From Paramecium sonneborni (Eukaryota; Ciliophora; Oligohymenophorea; Peniculida; Parameciidae), in NCBI GenBank assembly GCA_905182985.1, contig CAJJDN010000019.1, positions 112,696-176,695 of the forward strand: 64,000 nt of DNA. Reading direction: 5' to 3'. The notes below the pieces were generated by a model. That model searched no databases and was not told the DNA's origin. It saw nothing but the letters and a program-made list of their open reading frames with translations. Positions 34,839 through 48,300 of this stretch are shown piece by piece. Position 1 is the first letter of the stretch. Every line of letters begins with the position of its first letter. A program made the position numbers and the translations under genes.

Positions 34839-37800
34839 ATGGTCTGTGTCGATATTCTTAAATAATACAATCCTTAACAATAAGGAAAGGTTTATATGAA
34901 GTAGGATAGGTACCTTAAGAAACGAGTATTATAATTGGACGGAAATATGAATACAGTTGCTTAATTAACGATCCCTGTCAATTTAAGATTAAATTATGTA
35001 ATAAATAACATTTATAGTAGCTTCACTTTTAGATTTAAGTTCCCTCTACAGGTGTGTTTGTTATATCCATAAACTATTAAAATAAAGGGTTGAATTATAA
35101 AGTTTCAATCAGTAATGTAATTTGAATTATTTATAATGAAGTTGTTTAAATAAGTTTCTTATCCTCATGAAAATTAAATCAATTAGCCTTGTGAAGGATT
35201 ACCAAATTGGGGCACAATTGTTGTGGATTTGAAAAGCTTCTATGCTTTTACAGAGATTACATAATTAAATATTAGTGGGAATATTGCTGTTAAAAATATT
35301 TATAATACAAATGAAGAATAATTACTACCAACAGATTGTCAATTAAGTAGTGTTCATCGTATTTTAATTAAACATGTAAAACCTAAATTAGCGCCATTAA
35401 AAGGTATTTTAAAACCCAAAGGCAAAAAGTAAGAATAAGCACCTTTGGAAGAAATACCTTTACCACAAGAAAGAGTATCTCCTATGAAATAAGATATAAG
35501 AGAACCAATAATTGAGGAATAAGAAATTTAAAACAAAAGCAAACCTTAATCATTAATGAAATTAAAACATATACATGGATACACACCTAAACATTAAGCA
35601 AATTTAATATTTTTAGATGATAATTATTTTGCTTTTCCATGTGATAAAACAATAGTTATAATGTCAGAAAAAGAATAGAAATTTTGTTCAGGAACAAGTG
35701 AAATATAATCAATAACAAAAAATAAAAATGAATTAATAGCTGCTTGTGATTCTGAAATTTTAACTTTTGATTATACAACTTGTTAAAAGCTTAGTCACTA
35801 TAAATTAGAAGGATATAAAGCAAAATTTATTTAGAATTAAGATGATATGTTGATTGTTTTAGCAAATGATGAAAAGCATTAAATTTTATTATTGATAAGA
35901 AATGAATCGATAGTTATAAAATAAGCATCTCCATTTCATATATAAACATTTAAGATTCAAGATAAGGATAATTTTATATCAGTAGGTAAGGAGAATCTCA
36001 GATATTGGCATATAAAGGATACATGTCTTTAAGGTCATTCTCCATATTTGGGATAGTATGCAAGAGAAACTGATTTTACAGATGTATTGATACAAGATAA
36101 AAGAGTCTTAGGTTGTTGTAAAAGAGGTCGAGTTTTTTAATTTATAGAAAAGGAATTAACTGGAGTATGGTAGATCTCTGAATCAGGAATTACTTCAATG
36201 AATAAATTTACATCTCATGTAGTAACAACTCATAAAGATGGTATTAAACTTTGGAAGTAAGACTTTAGCGAACTTGTGAGAGATATCAAATGCGAAGTGG
36301 AAGTGATTGGTTGTGATAGTAGATAAAAATTATTATGTGCATTTAGAGATAAATCAATAGGTATTGTTGATGACAAAACTATTAAATATTTAGTACATTC
36401 TCATCAATAAAACATTTTGGATCTTATTGTGGTCTAAGATAAAATAGTTTCATCAGCTATGGATCATGAAATTAAAATTTGGAATAAAAATCTATCTCTC
36501 GAATATTAATTCAGGTGTCTTGATGGTCTAGCATCATCCTTATGTGCTTTATCAACAAAACCTTAATTTATAGCTGGCTTTGATAACGGCTATATTAGAG
36601 TTTTTGAATTATCAACCTATACTGTTATCTTAGAAATTGATACTAAACATCCTATTTTGGCTATGAGTGGAAATTAAAATGATACATTATTTCTAATAAC
36701 TCATGAAAATGAGACTCTTATCCTAAATAATAAATTACTCATTATCAAACAACATCAACATTAAATTAAATACAATTAAAATCACTAACTTATTGCTTTT
36801 AATGGATTTTTTAATGAATTTTATTATATTGCAAGTAGTTTCCATATTAAATTATATTCATGTGATCATCTAACAGAAAAATATCACTTGAATATTCCAA
36901 TCAGTTCTATAGATTGTAATGATGAGCATCTTCATATTGTAAGTAATGGTAACATCAAAAGATTTGATAAATAATTAAACTTTCTATAAGAGTTGATATC
37001 AAATAGTACCTATATTAAAAGTTGTAATAATTATATTTTTAACGCTAACAACAAAGATTAGTTGATTATATATGATTACATGTTTACAAGTGATGAAGCT
37101 GGTAATCCTATTAAATAAATTTATCAATAAAAAATCAAAAAATTGGTTATTTCATCATAAATTATAAGTTTTGTTGATGATTTTATATTTATTTGGGATA
37201 CAAATGGATTACATTAAACAATGTTAACTCATCCAATCGATAAACCATACATAAACTAATTAATTGATGTTATACAGGAATCAATGAGTCCTCACAAACA
37301 AAAATTAGAAAAAGAAAAAAACATATAATAAGGAAAAGAAAATAAAAAAAATAAATAGCAAAAATAACAACAAATTTAATAATAATAATAATAACAATAA
37401 TAATAATAGACTTAATAATAAATTAGCCCAAAATCATCTCCTAAAGCTGCCATTCCTAATTAGCATTTAAATATTTAAAATTAAAATAAATAATTAATAA
37501 TAGATGAATAGTAATTGCCAAAATTAAAAATTAAAAAAGTTATAGGGTATAGATTTAGTGATACATATATTTAATAATTTCCATGGAACAAAGAAGAATA
37601 ATTTTATGTTTTACCATCAGAATAATTTATTGCAATAAATTACTATACCAAATAAAAATAATAGCTAATTTTAACTTCATAAATCTAAGCCATACATTAC
37701 AGCATAAAAGGGATAATCGTATTGCTTAAACAATAAGTTTTAGTTTTTGATTTGAAAATGGATTTGATCAAATAATTTGATTATGCAGGCTAATTAGTCT

Positions 37801-39203
37801 GTTCTACAGTTTCTCCTTGTGGGAACTATCTACTTATGATAAATGAGAGTAGGATTTAGATATATATATTGAGTAGTGGAAGGATTTTGACTTAGACTAT
37901 CATACAATATGGAAATGGTAATATTTATACAGATTGGTGTAGTGATTAAGATTTAATGTTTGTGACTTTAAGTGGAATATAAAATTAACTCTGGAGAGTA
38001 AACTAAAAAGCCTTATTAGAATATTGCGATTTGGACATATAACCAACTTACTATTAGAGCAGTGGATATTATAAATAGTCTTTGGTAGTTTCACAAGGAC
38101 AAAAAATTCACCATATCGATATTAAATAAGCTCGTACTCTTTTAACAGTTGAAAATGCTGCTTCTCAGGATATTACGCAAGTAGTATGTACCAAAGAGTA
38201 TATTTTGTTATTCACAAACTCCCCAAATATATATATATATACTTATCAATTTAACGATAAGCATATAATATCTTTAGATAGTATTCCATTAGGATATTCA
38301 AATATATTTTAACAGGATATAATAGTTGCGACAAGATCCTAGGTTTGGTTTGTAGATATTCAATCAAGAACTACCGTAAAAATTGAGCCAAACATACCAT
38401 AAGAACATAAAATATTATGCACAAATTAGGATATTCTAGGTACATCAGAAGGTGCCATGATGATTAACAATGATGAAATTTTAGTACCAAAAAGATAATG
38501 TTTGCACATTTCATATTATAAGAATTGTATAATAGCTGGATACTCAGATGGTTATTGCAGATTGTTTAAAGATTTCTAATTGATTGGTTAAATCTAAGTA
38601 GGAAAGTGCGTGACTTCTTTAATAGCAAATTCTAAAAGTTACTTTGTAGTTGGTAACGAATTAGGCTAGTTATTTTATTGCACTGGTTTGAATGAGATTA
38701 AAATGCATGAAATAGTTAAAGAAAGAGGAGACTTTGCTATCGTCTCTACTGATATAAAAGACAAATAAATTGCATATAGTACTGGAAATTAAAAAGTTTA
38801 AATAATGCATTACAAAGAAAAAGAAGAATTTATTATTAAGAAAGCTACTAATATGATTGATGATACTCCTGAGTATTATTTAATGGATAGTTATCGATTT
38901 AGATCAATTGAATAATGCTATATACAATTTAGTAAAACTAACCAAGAATAAATTATAATGATGTGCTCCTAAATTGTGATTCGAAATTACATTGAACATT
39001 TAAATATCATCACAATAGAATGTAATGGAATTTCGTTTATGCAATTTAATTAATATTTAATTGTTGGTAGAAAAGATGGGACAGTAAGTATGTATGATAA
39101 TGAAATTGAATTAGATAAAGTTCACTTATCCTCTTTTCCTATTCATATGATGCAGCATGACAAAATTGCATATGGAAACATGGTTTGTGAATTAATATAA
39201 TGA
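34839..39203 (+). CDS. WDR90/POC16-like centriolar WD-repeat protein
   Basis: Starts MVCVDILKQYNPQQQGKVYM. The first ~130 residues fit the CFAP20/DUF667 domain of WDR90: VLQLDGNMNTVAQLTIPVNL and later PCEGLPNWGTIVVDLKSFY. They are interrupted by two introns of 30-36 nt. After a linker come many WD-type blades (SVGKENLRYWHIKD, VVTTHKDGIKLWKQD, SSAMDHEIKIWNKN, IAGFDNGYIRVFEL), a Gln-rich linker near 37370-37420, then a second propeller region ending AYGNMVCELI. In other species WDR90/POC16 sits in the centriole inner scaffold, joining microtubule walls; in a ciliate that means basal bodies (inference). About 1,430 residues. Starts 38 bp after the Nowa-like stop. Confidence 0.75.
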
Positions 39204-39219
39204 TCTATATTTATATACT

Positions 39220-39765
39220 TCAATGATTAATTAATTCAACGTCGTTCTACATTAAGACTTTATCGAACTCTTATTAAATATCTTATCCTGGGAGAGTTGA
39301 GGCACTTTTCCATAATGATGCATGTACAATCACAATTAAACATCCAAGGCCAACATATGTTAATATGTGAGGGCCTGAAATAGCCAAAATTAGTAAAATA
39401 TTAACTAAATTAATTGTTATTCATGTTACATAGAAGTAAAAGTATCATTTTTTTGTCTTGAGTGTTGACAAATCCCAAATCAGGTAAATAATCTAAAATG
39501 GAGCTTTATTTCATAATATATGCCCATCTTTATTTTAATAACAAAATAATACCCTAAATAACTAAGAAAGAGTGTTAGCAAAACTGCAAAGTTTGTGAGT
39601 CTTAAATATAGATTTATTTTACCCTCCTATTGCAATTGCCACAACAACCAATTAAGTATATCTAACACCATAAAGAGAAAAGTTCTCTTGTATTCTTAAT
39701 GGAAGAGTTTCACTTTTAGGTAAATTATAGGCAGATAAATCTAATATTCCTGGTTGTGATTGCAT
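39220..39765 (-). CDS. PRA1-like small membrane protein
   Basis: Starts MQSQPGILDLSAYNLPKSET. The N-terminal part (LPLRIQENFSLYGVRYTQLVVVAIAIG) and the C-terminal membrane pair (NLVNILLILAISGPHILTYV and LGCLIVIVHASLW) resemble the prenylated-Rab-acceptor/PRA1 family, which has two hydrophobic hairpins and a conserved H-A-S segment after the last one. At least one intron (~25 nt) is needed in the middle, where frames shift; the exact splice sites are unsure. PRA1 proteins act on ER-Golgi membranes with Rab GTPases. Ends 16 bp from the convergent WD-repeat gene and starts 10 bp after the SDR stop. Confidence 0.5.
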
Positions 39766-39775
39766 TAATTAAAAA

Positions 39776-40576
39776 TCAATTTTATTTATTTTATAAATAT
39801 TACAATAAGCCATGCTTCCATGTTCCAATTATATGTGTTTGGATTGTTACTTTACGCAAAGATTGTTGAGCAACTTCAACAGGTGTGCAGATGAATAACT
39901 TTTTTTTGAAATTAAGATATTATTTATTCTATTCCAAAAGACTCGTTGCAATTGGTCCTGGAGTCACTAATCTAACATCAATTTTTGGAGATAATTCAAT
40001 TGCTAAAGATCTAGCCAAATTTCCAATATAAGCCTTAGTTGAAGATTAGATAGCAAATCCACTATGAGGACGCTCTCCAGTTTCTGAACCCACAAATACA
40101 ATTAATGACTTTTTGTTTCTTCTTTTCATTTTTTGAACAATAAATTAACTTAAATAAGTGCAGGCATTGATATTAACATTTATTAGGGTGCTAGTTTTCT
40201 ATTCTTATTCAAATGGATGCATTTCAAAAGTTCCAACATTGTTAATCAAAATCGCAATATCGTCTACATTACTAATACTTTCATTCAATTTCCTGTATTC
40301 CCCTTCATCACTTGTATCAAAATTAAATTGAATTATTTTCACCTAAACATTAAATTCTCTCTCTATCTACAATTTAGTCTAGTTCAAGTTTTCTAATGTT
40401 CGGCCTATAATAATTATATTATATCCCATCTTTGCTAATTCCTTTGCATAAGCTTTTCCAAGGCCATTTCCTCCCCCTGTCACTATTGCCCAACCATTTC
40501 CATATTATCTTTGTAAATTGGAGTTCCATAACAAATGAATAGCCACTGATGAGACTTTTGGCAATATTATCTGCAT
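39776..40576 (-). CDS. Short-chain dehydrogenase/reductase of the 17beta-HSD12/KAR type, catalytic Tyr replaced
   Basis: Starts [17 protein letters not shown], a hydrophobic N-terminal anchor, then the NAD(P)-binding fold: [19 protein letters not shown] (TGxxxGxG), the IIGRT turn for NADP preference, and LINNVG. The catalytic Ser is present in IVFVGSETG and the Lys in STKAY, but the Tyr of the YxxxK motif is replaced: the codon at 40046-40048 (minus strand) is TAA, Gln. PGPIAT after the active site is intact. Family members reduce very-long-chain 3-ketoacyl-CoA or steroids at the ER. With no Tyr this copy may be catalytically dead, unless the base is an error. ATG 40576 was chosen to keep the membrane anchor. 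Confidence 0.85.
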
Positions 40577-40715
40577 AAACCTATATGTTCCATCTTATTA
40601 ATTTAGGTAAATTTACAGAGCCAAACTAATTTCTAAGGTATTCCTGATTAAAATATTCTTAGTGATTTAACTTTGTCTAAGTATTGTAAAATCCCTTACA
40701 TTAATATTAATAATA

Positions 40716-41015
40716 ATGAAAACAAACAATGAATTTAGGTCCATTTATGATATAGTCAAAAGATTTAATTTTTCTAATAAGCAAGCATAAGCGTTAAAAC
40801 AAGAAGTTCTGCAACAATTAGAATAAAAATTTAGAAAACCCATCGAATTCAGAATCAAGTCTTAATCTCTGCATGCTATTCACTCAATTCATACAGGTTC
40901 TGTTTCAACATAAAGACATAGATAACTTTCCTTCAAAATAACAAGATAAAAACCACAAATGCTTTTTAGAAATCAATCATTAGTATCTTTACTTAAAAAA
41001 ACAAATAATTAGTGA
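40716..41015 (+). CDS. Small basic protein of unknown function (99 aa)
   Basis: Intronless ORF, ATG 40716 to TGA 41013-41015, starting MKTNNEFRSIYDIVKRFNFS. An N-terminal helix (KQAQALKQEVLQQLEQKF) is followed by a Ser/His/Arg-rich basic tail (STQRHRQLSFKITRQKP). No known domain. Protein-like composition and clean boundaries support it. Confidence 0.6.
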
Positions 41016-41939
41016 AAACTTATAATTTAATCTTTATTTTTAACGATTCTAATTAAATAAACAACAATCCCTTTAGTAATAAGATTAAACTTTTACTGGT
41101 ATGTAACTGTCAATCTATAAGAACTTAATTTTATTATAATATTTGTTTTATTTTTTAAGAATTTAATTTTTATCTATACTATTTATTTTTTAAATAATTT
41201 GGATTTAATCTTTATACATTTTGTTTCATAAATCTTCATAAACAATAAATAACTAATGGATTTTTTTTAATAATTTTATTGTATTAAAACTTATCAACAT
41301 AAGTTAGCTAGCTCTATTATTTTTATTTTTGTTTCTAAAATAGAAAGTAATTTTTGTTACCCAAAAATTCTAAATTCAAATAGCATTTAATATTCTTATA
41401 AAATTAAATTAGCATTTATAAGATAAAATTAATCTTTAAGTATTAAAAATCACAAAAACTAATTTATTATGCTTATCTAAATTGAAATAGAAAAATTAAT
41501 TAAATCAACATCGCTAAATTTAATTTAGATTCAAAATATTAAATTTTCATTGGAAAAAATAGATTTTTTAGCTTTTTAGATGAACTAAGGTATGATTTTC
41601 TTTTCAGGATGGTGCAAATGACTTTATTATGATGATGCAAAAAGCAAAATTAAAATAATAACAATTTATCTTTTAATGCAAATATTGGTTATAATCTGAT
41701 CAAATTGTAAAATACACAACGATTTAAAAATCATAAATAGAACCAAACATATACGTATAACTTAATATTTTTCCTATATTTAGTTGTAGGTTATGTTGAA
41801 TCAGGATCCTTTTAGTTAATAAATCACAAAAATTGTACTTAAGCTAAACACTTATGAAAAAAAAAATGATGACAATAATGGAAAAATTAGATATACATTT
41901 AAAAAGTAGATAAAATAAAAATAATTAAAAAATTCTTTT
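41016..41939. other. Intergenic, about 920 bp, nothing recognised
   Basis: AT-rich spacer before the membrane-protein array. No sustained ciliate-code frame with protein-like composition; some stretches could be further decayed array copies but I cannot align them convincingly. Confidence 0.35.
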
Positions 41940-42270
41940 CACAGCTTAAATCATTAAATTTTTTCGTACTACCTTCGTCGGAAGAAATCCATCAATATTA
42001 TATGACAAATAAAAGTATTTTCTGTAGGATTTATGATATTTATAATAAATTCGGCTAGTCTTTTTTAAGTTATCTGGGTTGCTGATTAATGTGAACAAAT
42101 ACTTAAGCCCTAAATTTTAAGTTCTACCTATTTTTCAAAGTTTGAACTATGATGTCATTTAATTTAATTTTTTTAAACCTCATCAAGTAACAATCGATCA
42201 ATTTGTACAAAATGTACTTCTACCTTTAATAATTTATGATAATTTAAGAAATTAATTTAATTACTATATA
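41940..42270 (+). pseudogene. Degenerate 5' fragment of the two-pass membrane protein family
   Basis: This stretch aligns by eye with the first ~330 bp of the intact copies: it keeps TTCGGCTAGTCTTT, ATCTGGGTT, the AGCCCTAAA segment and TTGAACTATGATGT in the right order and spacing, but with many substitutions, small indels and frame breaks. No intact reading frame remains and the 3' two thirds are missing. It lies ~200 bp upstream of the first intact gene and has the same orientation. Confidence 0.75.
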
Positions 42271-42472
42271 AAAAAAATTTAAATTATGATTATAACAAAT
42301 AAATTTAATTTAGATATTAGACTTTGAATTACAAAAACAAACCATAAAAGTTGAATTTAAAATATTTGAATATTTAATTTATGAAAAAGAGCTAATAATA
42401 TCGAAAGATAGAAGTTCATTTTTAGTCTAAAGTTCCAGATATATTATATACAAAATTGATTTAATTATATAA

Positions 42473-43939
42473 ATGAGTAATTTCATTTCCAATTTAAGAT
42501 CAATAGATTTTTTTGGAGCTCCTTTAGTCTAACATATAGATAGAGACTAATCAATTTATAAAAGCATTTTTGGTGGAATTATGACATTGTTGATTTGCTC
42601 AGCTAGTCTTTCATATGCTATCTGGGTTATTTATTCATGGTAAACGAATTAATATAGCCCTAAAATTTCAAGTTCAGCCTATGTTTCCAATTTAGAACTT
42701 TTAGATTTGAACTATGATGTTATAAAATTTTATTTTTGGAGATAAGATGAAGAAATGATTGATCCATTTGAGCATAAAATTCTTCTTCCTTTATTAACTT
42801 ATGCTGAAAATTATACCTTAAGAGACAAATAGGTATTGGAAATATCCAATTAAACAACACCTTTTGGAAGCAGATACATTATTCCAAAAATGAAAATAGG
42901 ATAAACGAATTTCAATGGAATTTTGATGACTACGTCTGAAATGTACATTTAAATAGTTAAATGTTCACCTGAGCTTTTAAAGGAAGGAGAACAATGCGCA
43001 TCTGAAGAAATTGCTAATTAATTTTATAGTCAACAACTAAATACAATCGTTGCTGAATTATAATACAAATAACTTGATTCAAAAGATGGATCAATAACAT
43101 CAAGTGTTTAGGAATTGCTTATCTAATTAGAAGAATCTAATTGCTATACTTTAAATACTTATATATAAAGTAGTTTTTATGAAGTTAAAAATTCATTGTT
43201 ATTTGGATCTCCAGAATATTTTGAATTTGTAAATGGAGCTTTAATTTAACCATAAACAAATTCAGTATAATATTGTAAATAAGCATATGGAGACGAAACT
43301 TATGCTCTTCTCTACATAGGAATTAAAGGAAATTAAGTAAAAACTATTTTTGAATATCCAAATGCAGGTGATTTATTAGCTAACATTGGTTCAATTATCT
43401 CAGTTTTATTTTTGTTTAGACATGTTATACTATTTTTAAACTCCTATTATTTAAATGAAAAAATAGTTCATGATGTCATTTCCTTTTATTATCCTTAATT
43501 TTCTTAGCTAAAGATTTACAAAAATTGGAAAAGAGATATCACTAAAGTTTATCTTTAAAATTAAGAACTCGATTTAAAAAAATTCATAGCATTTTATCAA
43601 AATATTAAATAAAAGATAGAACAAAAGCTTACATTTGTTAATTTGCTTTATGAGATTTCAAGAGTTTATATTTTAATTCGTGCTAACAAATTAAAATGTG
43701 AAATAAAAAAATCTCATCTTATAGGATTAAGACTTGAACATTTGGAATTAAATAATTTTCCCTTAGAACCATCTCCTAGATCTTGCTGTAGTTCTAGAGA
43801 AATTGAGGAGCAAACGCTGAATGATGAAGATATTACGATTCTTTCTTTATACGAACGTTAAATTTAGGCCAAAAATCCTTTTCCTGATGAAGAAGCTGAT
43901 TTAATCAATTTCTATGATATAAATAAAATAAAATAGTGA
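42473..43939 (+). CDS. Two-pass membrane protein, array copy 1 (488 aa)
   Basis: Intronless. Starts MSNFISNLRSIDFFGAPLVQ. TM1 at ~33-54 (GIMTLLICSASLSYAIWVIY); a ~245-residue loop with Cys in KCSPELLKEGEQCAS, SNCYTL and QYCKQ; TM2 at ~300-323 (IGSIISVLFLFRHVILFL); then a ~165-residue helical, probably cytosolic tail ending NFYDINKIK. No signal peptide. The topology (short N-terminus, two TMs, large Cys-bearing loop) resembles trimeric P2X/ASIC channels in layout only; I see no sequence motif of those families. Family unknown, ciliate-type. Upstream ~170 bp resembles the upstream region of copy 49873-51339. From 43449 on, the gene and its 3' flank look identical to that copy. Confidence 0.85.
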
Positions 43940-44886
43940 GTCTAATTATTTTTATAAGAAATATTAACATACAAAATTTATATAGATTATGTGAAATGCT
44001 TTTACTCTTAACCTTATTTACATATTGAATGAATTTTTATATACAATTTGAAGTTTATAACAACTTCTATCTCTAAAAAAGTATAAGTAGGCTGGTTTAT
44101 TTAAAAACCATTTAAACAATAAAATATTTCAAAGCTTTATAAAGTTTTTGACTTAAATTATTGCATTTACTTTCAAAACTCTTTAAAGAGCAATTATAGA
44201 AAATGATATTTATTAAGTACAATACAGAAATAAAAAATATTCAGTAAATAGAGAGTAAAAGCCAGAAATATATTTAATTGTAAAATAAAAGAGTTAAAGG
44301 CTAAAGTATTATAAAAATAATATTTGAATAATTATTGTAGTTAAACTTCTTTATGACATTTAACTAATTAGCATAATGATTTATAGAACAGCGATGAAAA
44401 AATAAGTTGATGGTATGACAAAAATCTTTAAAATTATAAAAGAGGTTAATCAAAAATTTGTTAATTGAATATATTTGGAAGCTATAAAATTATTCAATTA
44501 AGCCTTCATCTAGAAAATTCTGCAATTAACATAATCCAATTTTTAAGTCAAGAAAACAAGTAGCTATTTTCGATAAGTTAAAATTTCAAACAATATGAAT
44601 AAAAATAACAGATATTTCTAAATTAAGGAGATGTTGTTTCAACTTAAAAATAACAATCCCTATCTTATAAAGTTTAAAAGCTTAAATGAGCAAAAATATA
44701 AATTTTTTTTGAAGAATTATGATTTGAAAATGGTTGATCAAATTTTCTAATCTTAAGGATATTTTGTCTCTTATAATTTTCTAAAATATTCATCCTAGAA
44801 GCATTTAATAAGAAAAAACTTAAGATGACTTTTTGGGTAGATTGGTAGCAAAATTTAATAAAGGACGAAATATGATAATCCCAAAA
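43940..44886. other. Repeated 3' spacer with decayed coding-like stretch
   Basis: Downstream of copy 1 and again at 45379-46608, 47002-48231 and 51340-52480. No intact gene. A plus-strand frame near 44505-44690 reads INIIQFLSQENKQLF and QQIFLNQGDVVSTQKQ, followed after a shift by FLKNYDLKMVDQIFQSQG; frames are broken by TGA. The NQGD element faintly recalls a cyclic-nucleotide-binding domain. I consider it a relic of unknown origin. Confidence 0.35.
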
Positions 44887-44887
44887 N

Positions 44888-45378
44888 ATTTAAATGAAAA
44901 AATAGTTCATGATGTCATTTCCTTTTATTATCCTTAATTTTCTTAGCTAAAGATTTACAAAAATTGGAAAAGAGATATCACTAAAGTTTATCTTTAAAAT
45001 TAAGAACTCGATTTAAAAAAATTCATAGCATTTTATCAAAATATTAAATAAAAGATAGAACAAAAGCTTACATTTGTTAATTTGCTTTATGAGATTTCAA
45101 GAGTTTATATTTTAATTCGTGCTAACAAATTAAAATGTGAAATAAAAAAATCTCATCTTATAGGATTAAGACTTGAACATTTGGAATTAAATAATTTTCC
45201 CTTAGAACCATCTCCTAGATCTTGCTGTAGTTCTAGAGAAATTGAGGAGCAAACGCTGAATGATGAAGATATTACGATTCTTTCTTTATACGAACGTTAA
45301 ATTTAGGCCAAAAATCCTTTTCCTGATGAAGAAGCTGATTTAATCAATTTCTATGATATAAATAAAATAAAATAGTGA
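44888..45378 (+). pseudogene. Two-pass membrane protein, 3' fragment created by gap at 44887
   Basis: Same sequence as the 3' part of copy 1, beginning after TM2 and ending at TGA 45376-45378. It has no 5' part because the contig starts here; probably an assembly duplicate, not a biological fragment. Confidence 0.7.
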
Positions 45379-48300
45379 GTCTAATTATTTTTATAAGAAA
45401 TATTAACATACAAAATTTATATAGATTATGTGAAATGCTTTTACTCTTAACCTTATTTACATATTGAATGAATTTTTATATACAATTTGAAGTTTATAAC
45501 AACTTCTATCTCTAAAAAAGTATAAGTAGGCTGGTTTATTTAAAAACCATTTAAACAATAAAATATTTCAAAGCTTTATAAAGTTTTTGACTTAAATTAT
45601 TGCATTTACTTTCAAAACTCTTTAAAGAGCAATTATAGAAAATGATATTTATTAAGTACAATACAGAAATAAAAAATATTCAGTAAATAGAGAGTAAAAG
45701 CCAGAAATATATTTAATTGTAAAATAAAAGAGTTAAAGGCTAAAGTATTATAAAAATAATATTTGAATAATTATTGTAGTTAAACTTCTTTATGACATTT
45801 AACTAATTAGCATAATGATTTATAGAACAGCGATGAAAAAATAAGTTGATGGTATGACAAAAATCTTTAAAATTATAAAAGAGGTTAATCAAAAATTTGT
45901 TAATTGAATATATTTGGAAGCTATAAAATTATTCAATTAAGCCTTCATCTAGAAAATTCTGCAATTAACATAATCCAATTTTTAAGTCAAGAAAACAAGT
46001 AGCTATTTTCGATAAGTTAAAATTTCAAACAATATGAATAAAAATAACAGATATTTCTAAATTAAGGAGATGTTGTTTCAACTTAAAAATAACAATCCCT
46101 ATCTTATAAAGTTTAAAAGCTTAAATGAGCAAAAATATAAATTTTTTTTGAAGAATTATGATTTGAAAATGGTTGATCAAATTTTCTAATCTTAAGGATA
46201 TTTTGTCTCTTATAATTTTCTAAAATATTCATCCTAGAAGCATTTAATAAGAAAAAACTTAAGATGACTTTTTGGGTAGATTGGTAGCAAAATTTAATAA
46301 AGGACGAAATATGATAATCCCAAAAAAATTGGATCAAGAAACAAATATGTTATCAAATCTTCGATACACTATTTGAACATTTCAGGATTGCTAATTATTT
46401 CTATTAGTTAAATGAGGTAGCAGCAACTGTTGCTATCAAATCAAATAGGCTAAGATCCTTGATAAAAGTGTCAAATGGTGAAAATAAATTAATCAATTGA
46501 AATTACAATATTAATAAAGTTTAATGAAAATGATTCATTTTAATTAATATTTGATAAATAAATTTATAATATATTTAGTTTATTTCGATAAATTCATTAA
46601 ATATAAATATGAGTAATAATTTCATTTCCAATTTAAGATCAATAGATTTTTTTGGAGCTCCTTTAGTCTAACATATAGATAGAGACTAATCAATTTATAA
46701 AAGCATTTTTGGTGGAATTATGACATTGTTGATTTGCTCAGCTAGTCTTTCATATGCTATCTGGGTTATTTATTAATGGTAAACGAATTAATATAGCCCT
46801 AAAATTTCAAGTTCAGCCTTTGTTTCAAACTTTGAACTTTTAGATTTGAACTATGATGTTATAAAATTTTATTATTGGAGATCAGATGAAGGAATGATTG
46901 ATCCATTTGAACAAAAAGTTCTTCTTCCTTTNAAAAATCCTTTTCCTGATGAAGAAGCTGATTTAATCAATTTCTATGATATAAATAAAATAAAATAGTG
47001 AGTCTAATTATTTTTATAAGAAATATTAACATACAAAATTTATATAGATTATGTAAAATGCTTTTACTCTTAACCTTATTTACATATTGAATGAATTTTT
47101 ATATACAATTTGAAGTTTATAACAACTTCTATCTCTAAAAAAGTATAAGTAGGCTGGTTTATTTAAAAACCATTTAAACAATAAAATATTTCAAAGCTTT
47201 ATAAAGTTTTTGACTTAAATTATTGCATTTACTTTCAAAACTCTTTAAAGAGCAATTATAGAAAATGATATTTATTAAGTACAATACAGAAATAAAAAAT
47301 ATTCAGTAAATAGAGAGTAAAAGCCAGAAATATATTTAATTGTAAAATAAAAGAGTTAAAGGCTAAAGTATTATAAAAATAATATTTGAATAATTATTGT
47401 AGTTAAACTTCTTTATGACATTTAACTAATTAGCATAATGATTTATAGAACAGCGATGAAAAAATAAGTTGATGGTATGACAAAAATCTTTAAAATTATA
47501 AAAGAGGTTAATCAAAAATTTGTTAATTGAATATATTTGGAAGCTATAAAATTATTCAATTAAGCCTTCATCTAGAAAATTCTGCAATTAACATAATCCA
47601 ATTTTTAAGTCAAGAAAACAAGTAGCTATTTTCGATAAGTTAAAATTTCAAACAATATGAATAAAAATAACAGATATTTCTAAATTAAGGAGATGTTGTT
47701 TCAACTTAAAAATAACAATCCCTATCTTATAAAGTTTAAAAGCTTAAATGAGCAAAAATATAAATTTTTTTTGAAGAATTATGATTTGAAAATGGTTGAT
47801 CAAATTTTCTAATCTTAAGGATATTTTGTCTCTTATAATTTTCTAAAATATTCATCCTAGAAGCATTTAATAAGAAAAAACTTAAGATGACTTTTTGGGT
47901 AGATTGGTAGCAAAATTTAATAAAGGACGAAATATGATAATCCCAAAAAAATTGGATCAAGAAACAAATATGTTATCAAATCTTCGATACACTATTTGAA
48001 CATTTCAGGATTGCTAATTATTTCTATTAGTTAAATGAGGTAGCAGCAACTGTTGCTATCAAATCAAATAGGCTAAGATCCTTGATAAAAGTGTCAAATG
48101 GTGAAAATAAATTAATCAATTGAAATTACAATATTAATAAAGTTTAATGAAAATGATTCATTTTAATTAATATTTGATAAATAAATTTATAATATATTTA
48201 GTTTATTTCGATAAATTCATTAAATATAAATATGAGTAATAATTTCATTTCCAATTTAAGATCAATAGATTTTTTTGGAGCTCCTTTAGTCTAACATATA

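Larger units (their letters stand above)
43449..46325. repeat. 1,438-bp repeat abutting the N at 44887
   Basis: Bases 43449-44886 recur as 44888-46325 (offset 1,439), split by one N. The repeat starts inside copy 1 (at ATTTAAATG, just after TM2) and runs through its 3' flank. Contig B therefore begins exactly where copy 1 and the copy at 49873 become identical, as a repeat-bounded contig would. Confidence 0.85.

Noticed and set aside
43643..43861. Three identical 72-aa ORFs (43643, 45082, 51043)
   Set aside because: They are internal pieces of the membrane-protein genes between in-frame TAA codons, which are Gln here.
46113..46337. Minus-strand 74-aa ORF present in three identical copies
   Set aside because: The repetition comes from the duplicated spacer, not selection; composition is Phe/Ile/Ser-rich and no conservation between diverged copies can be shown.
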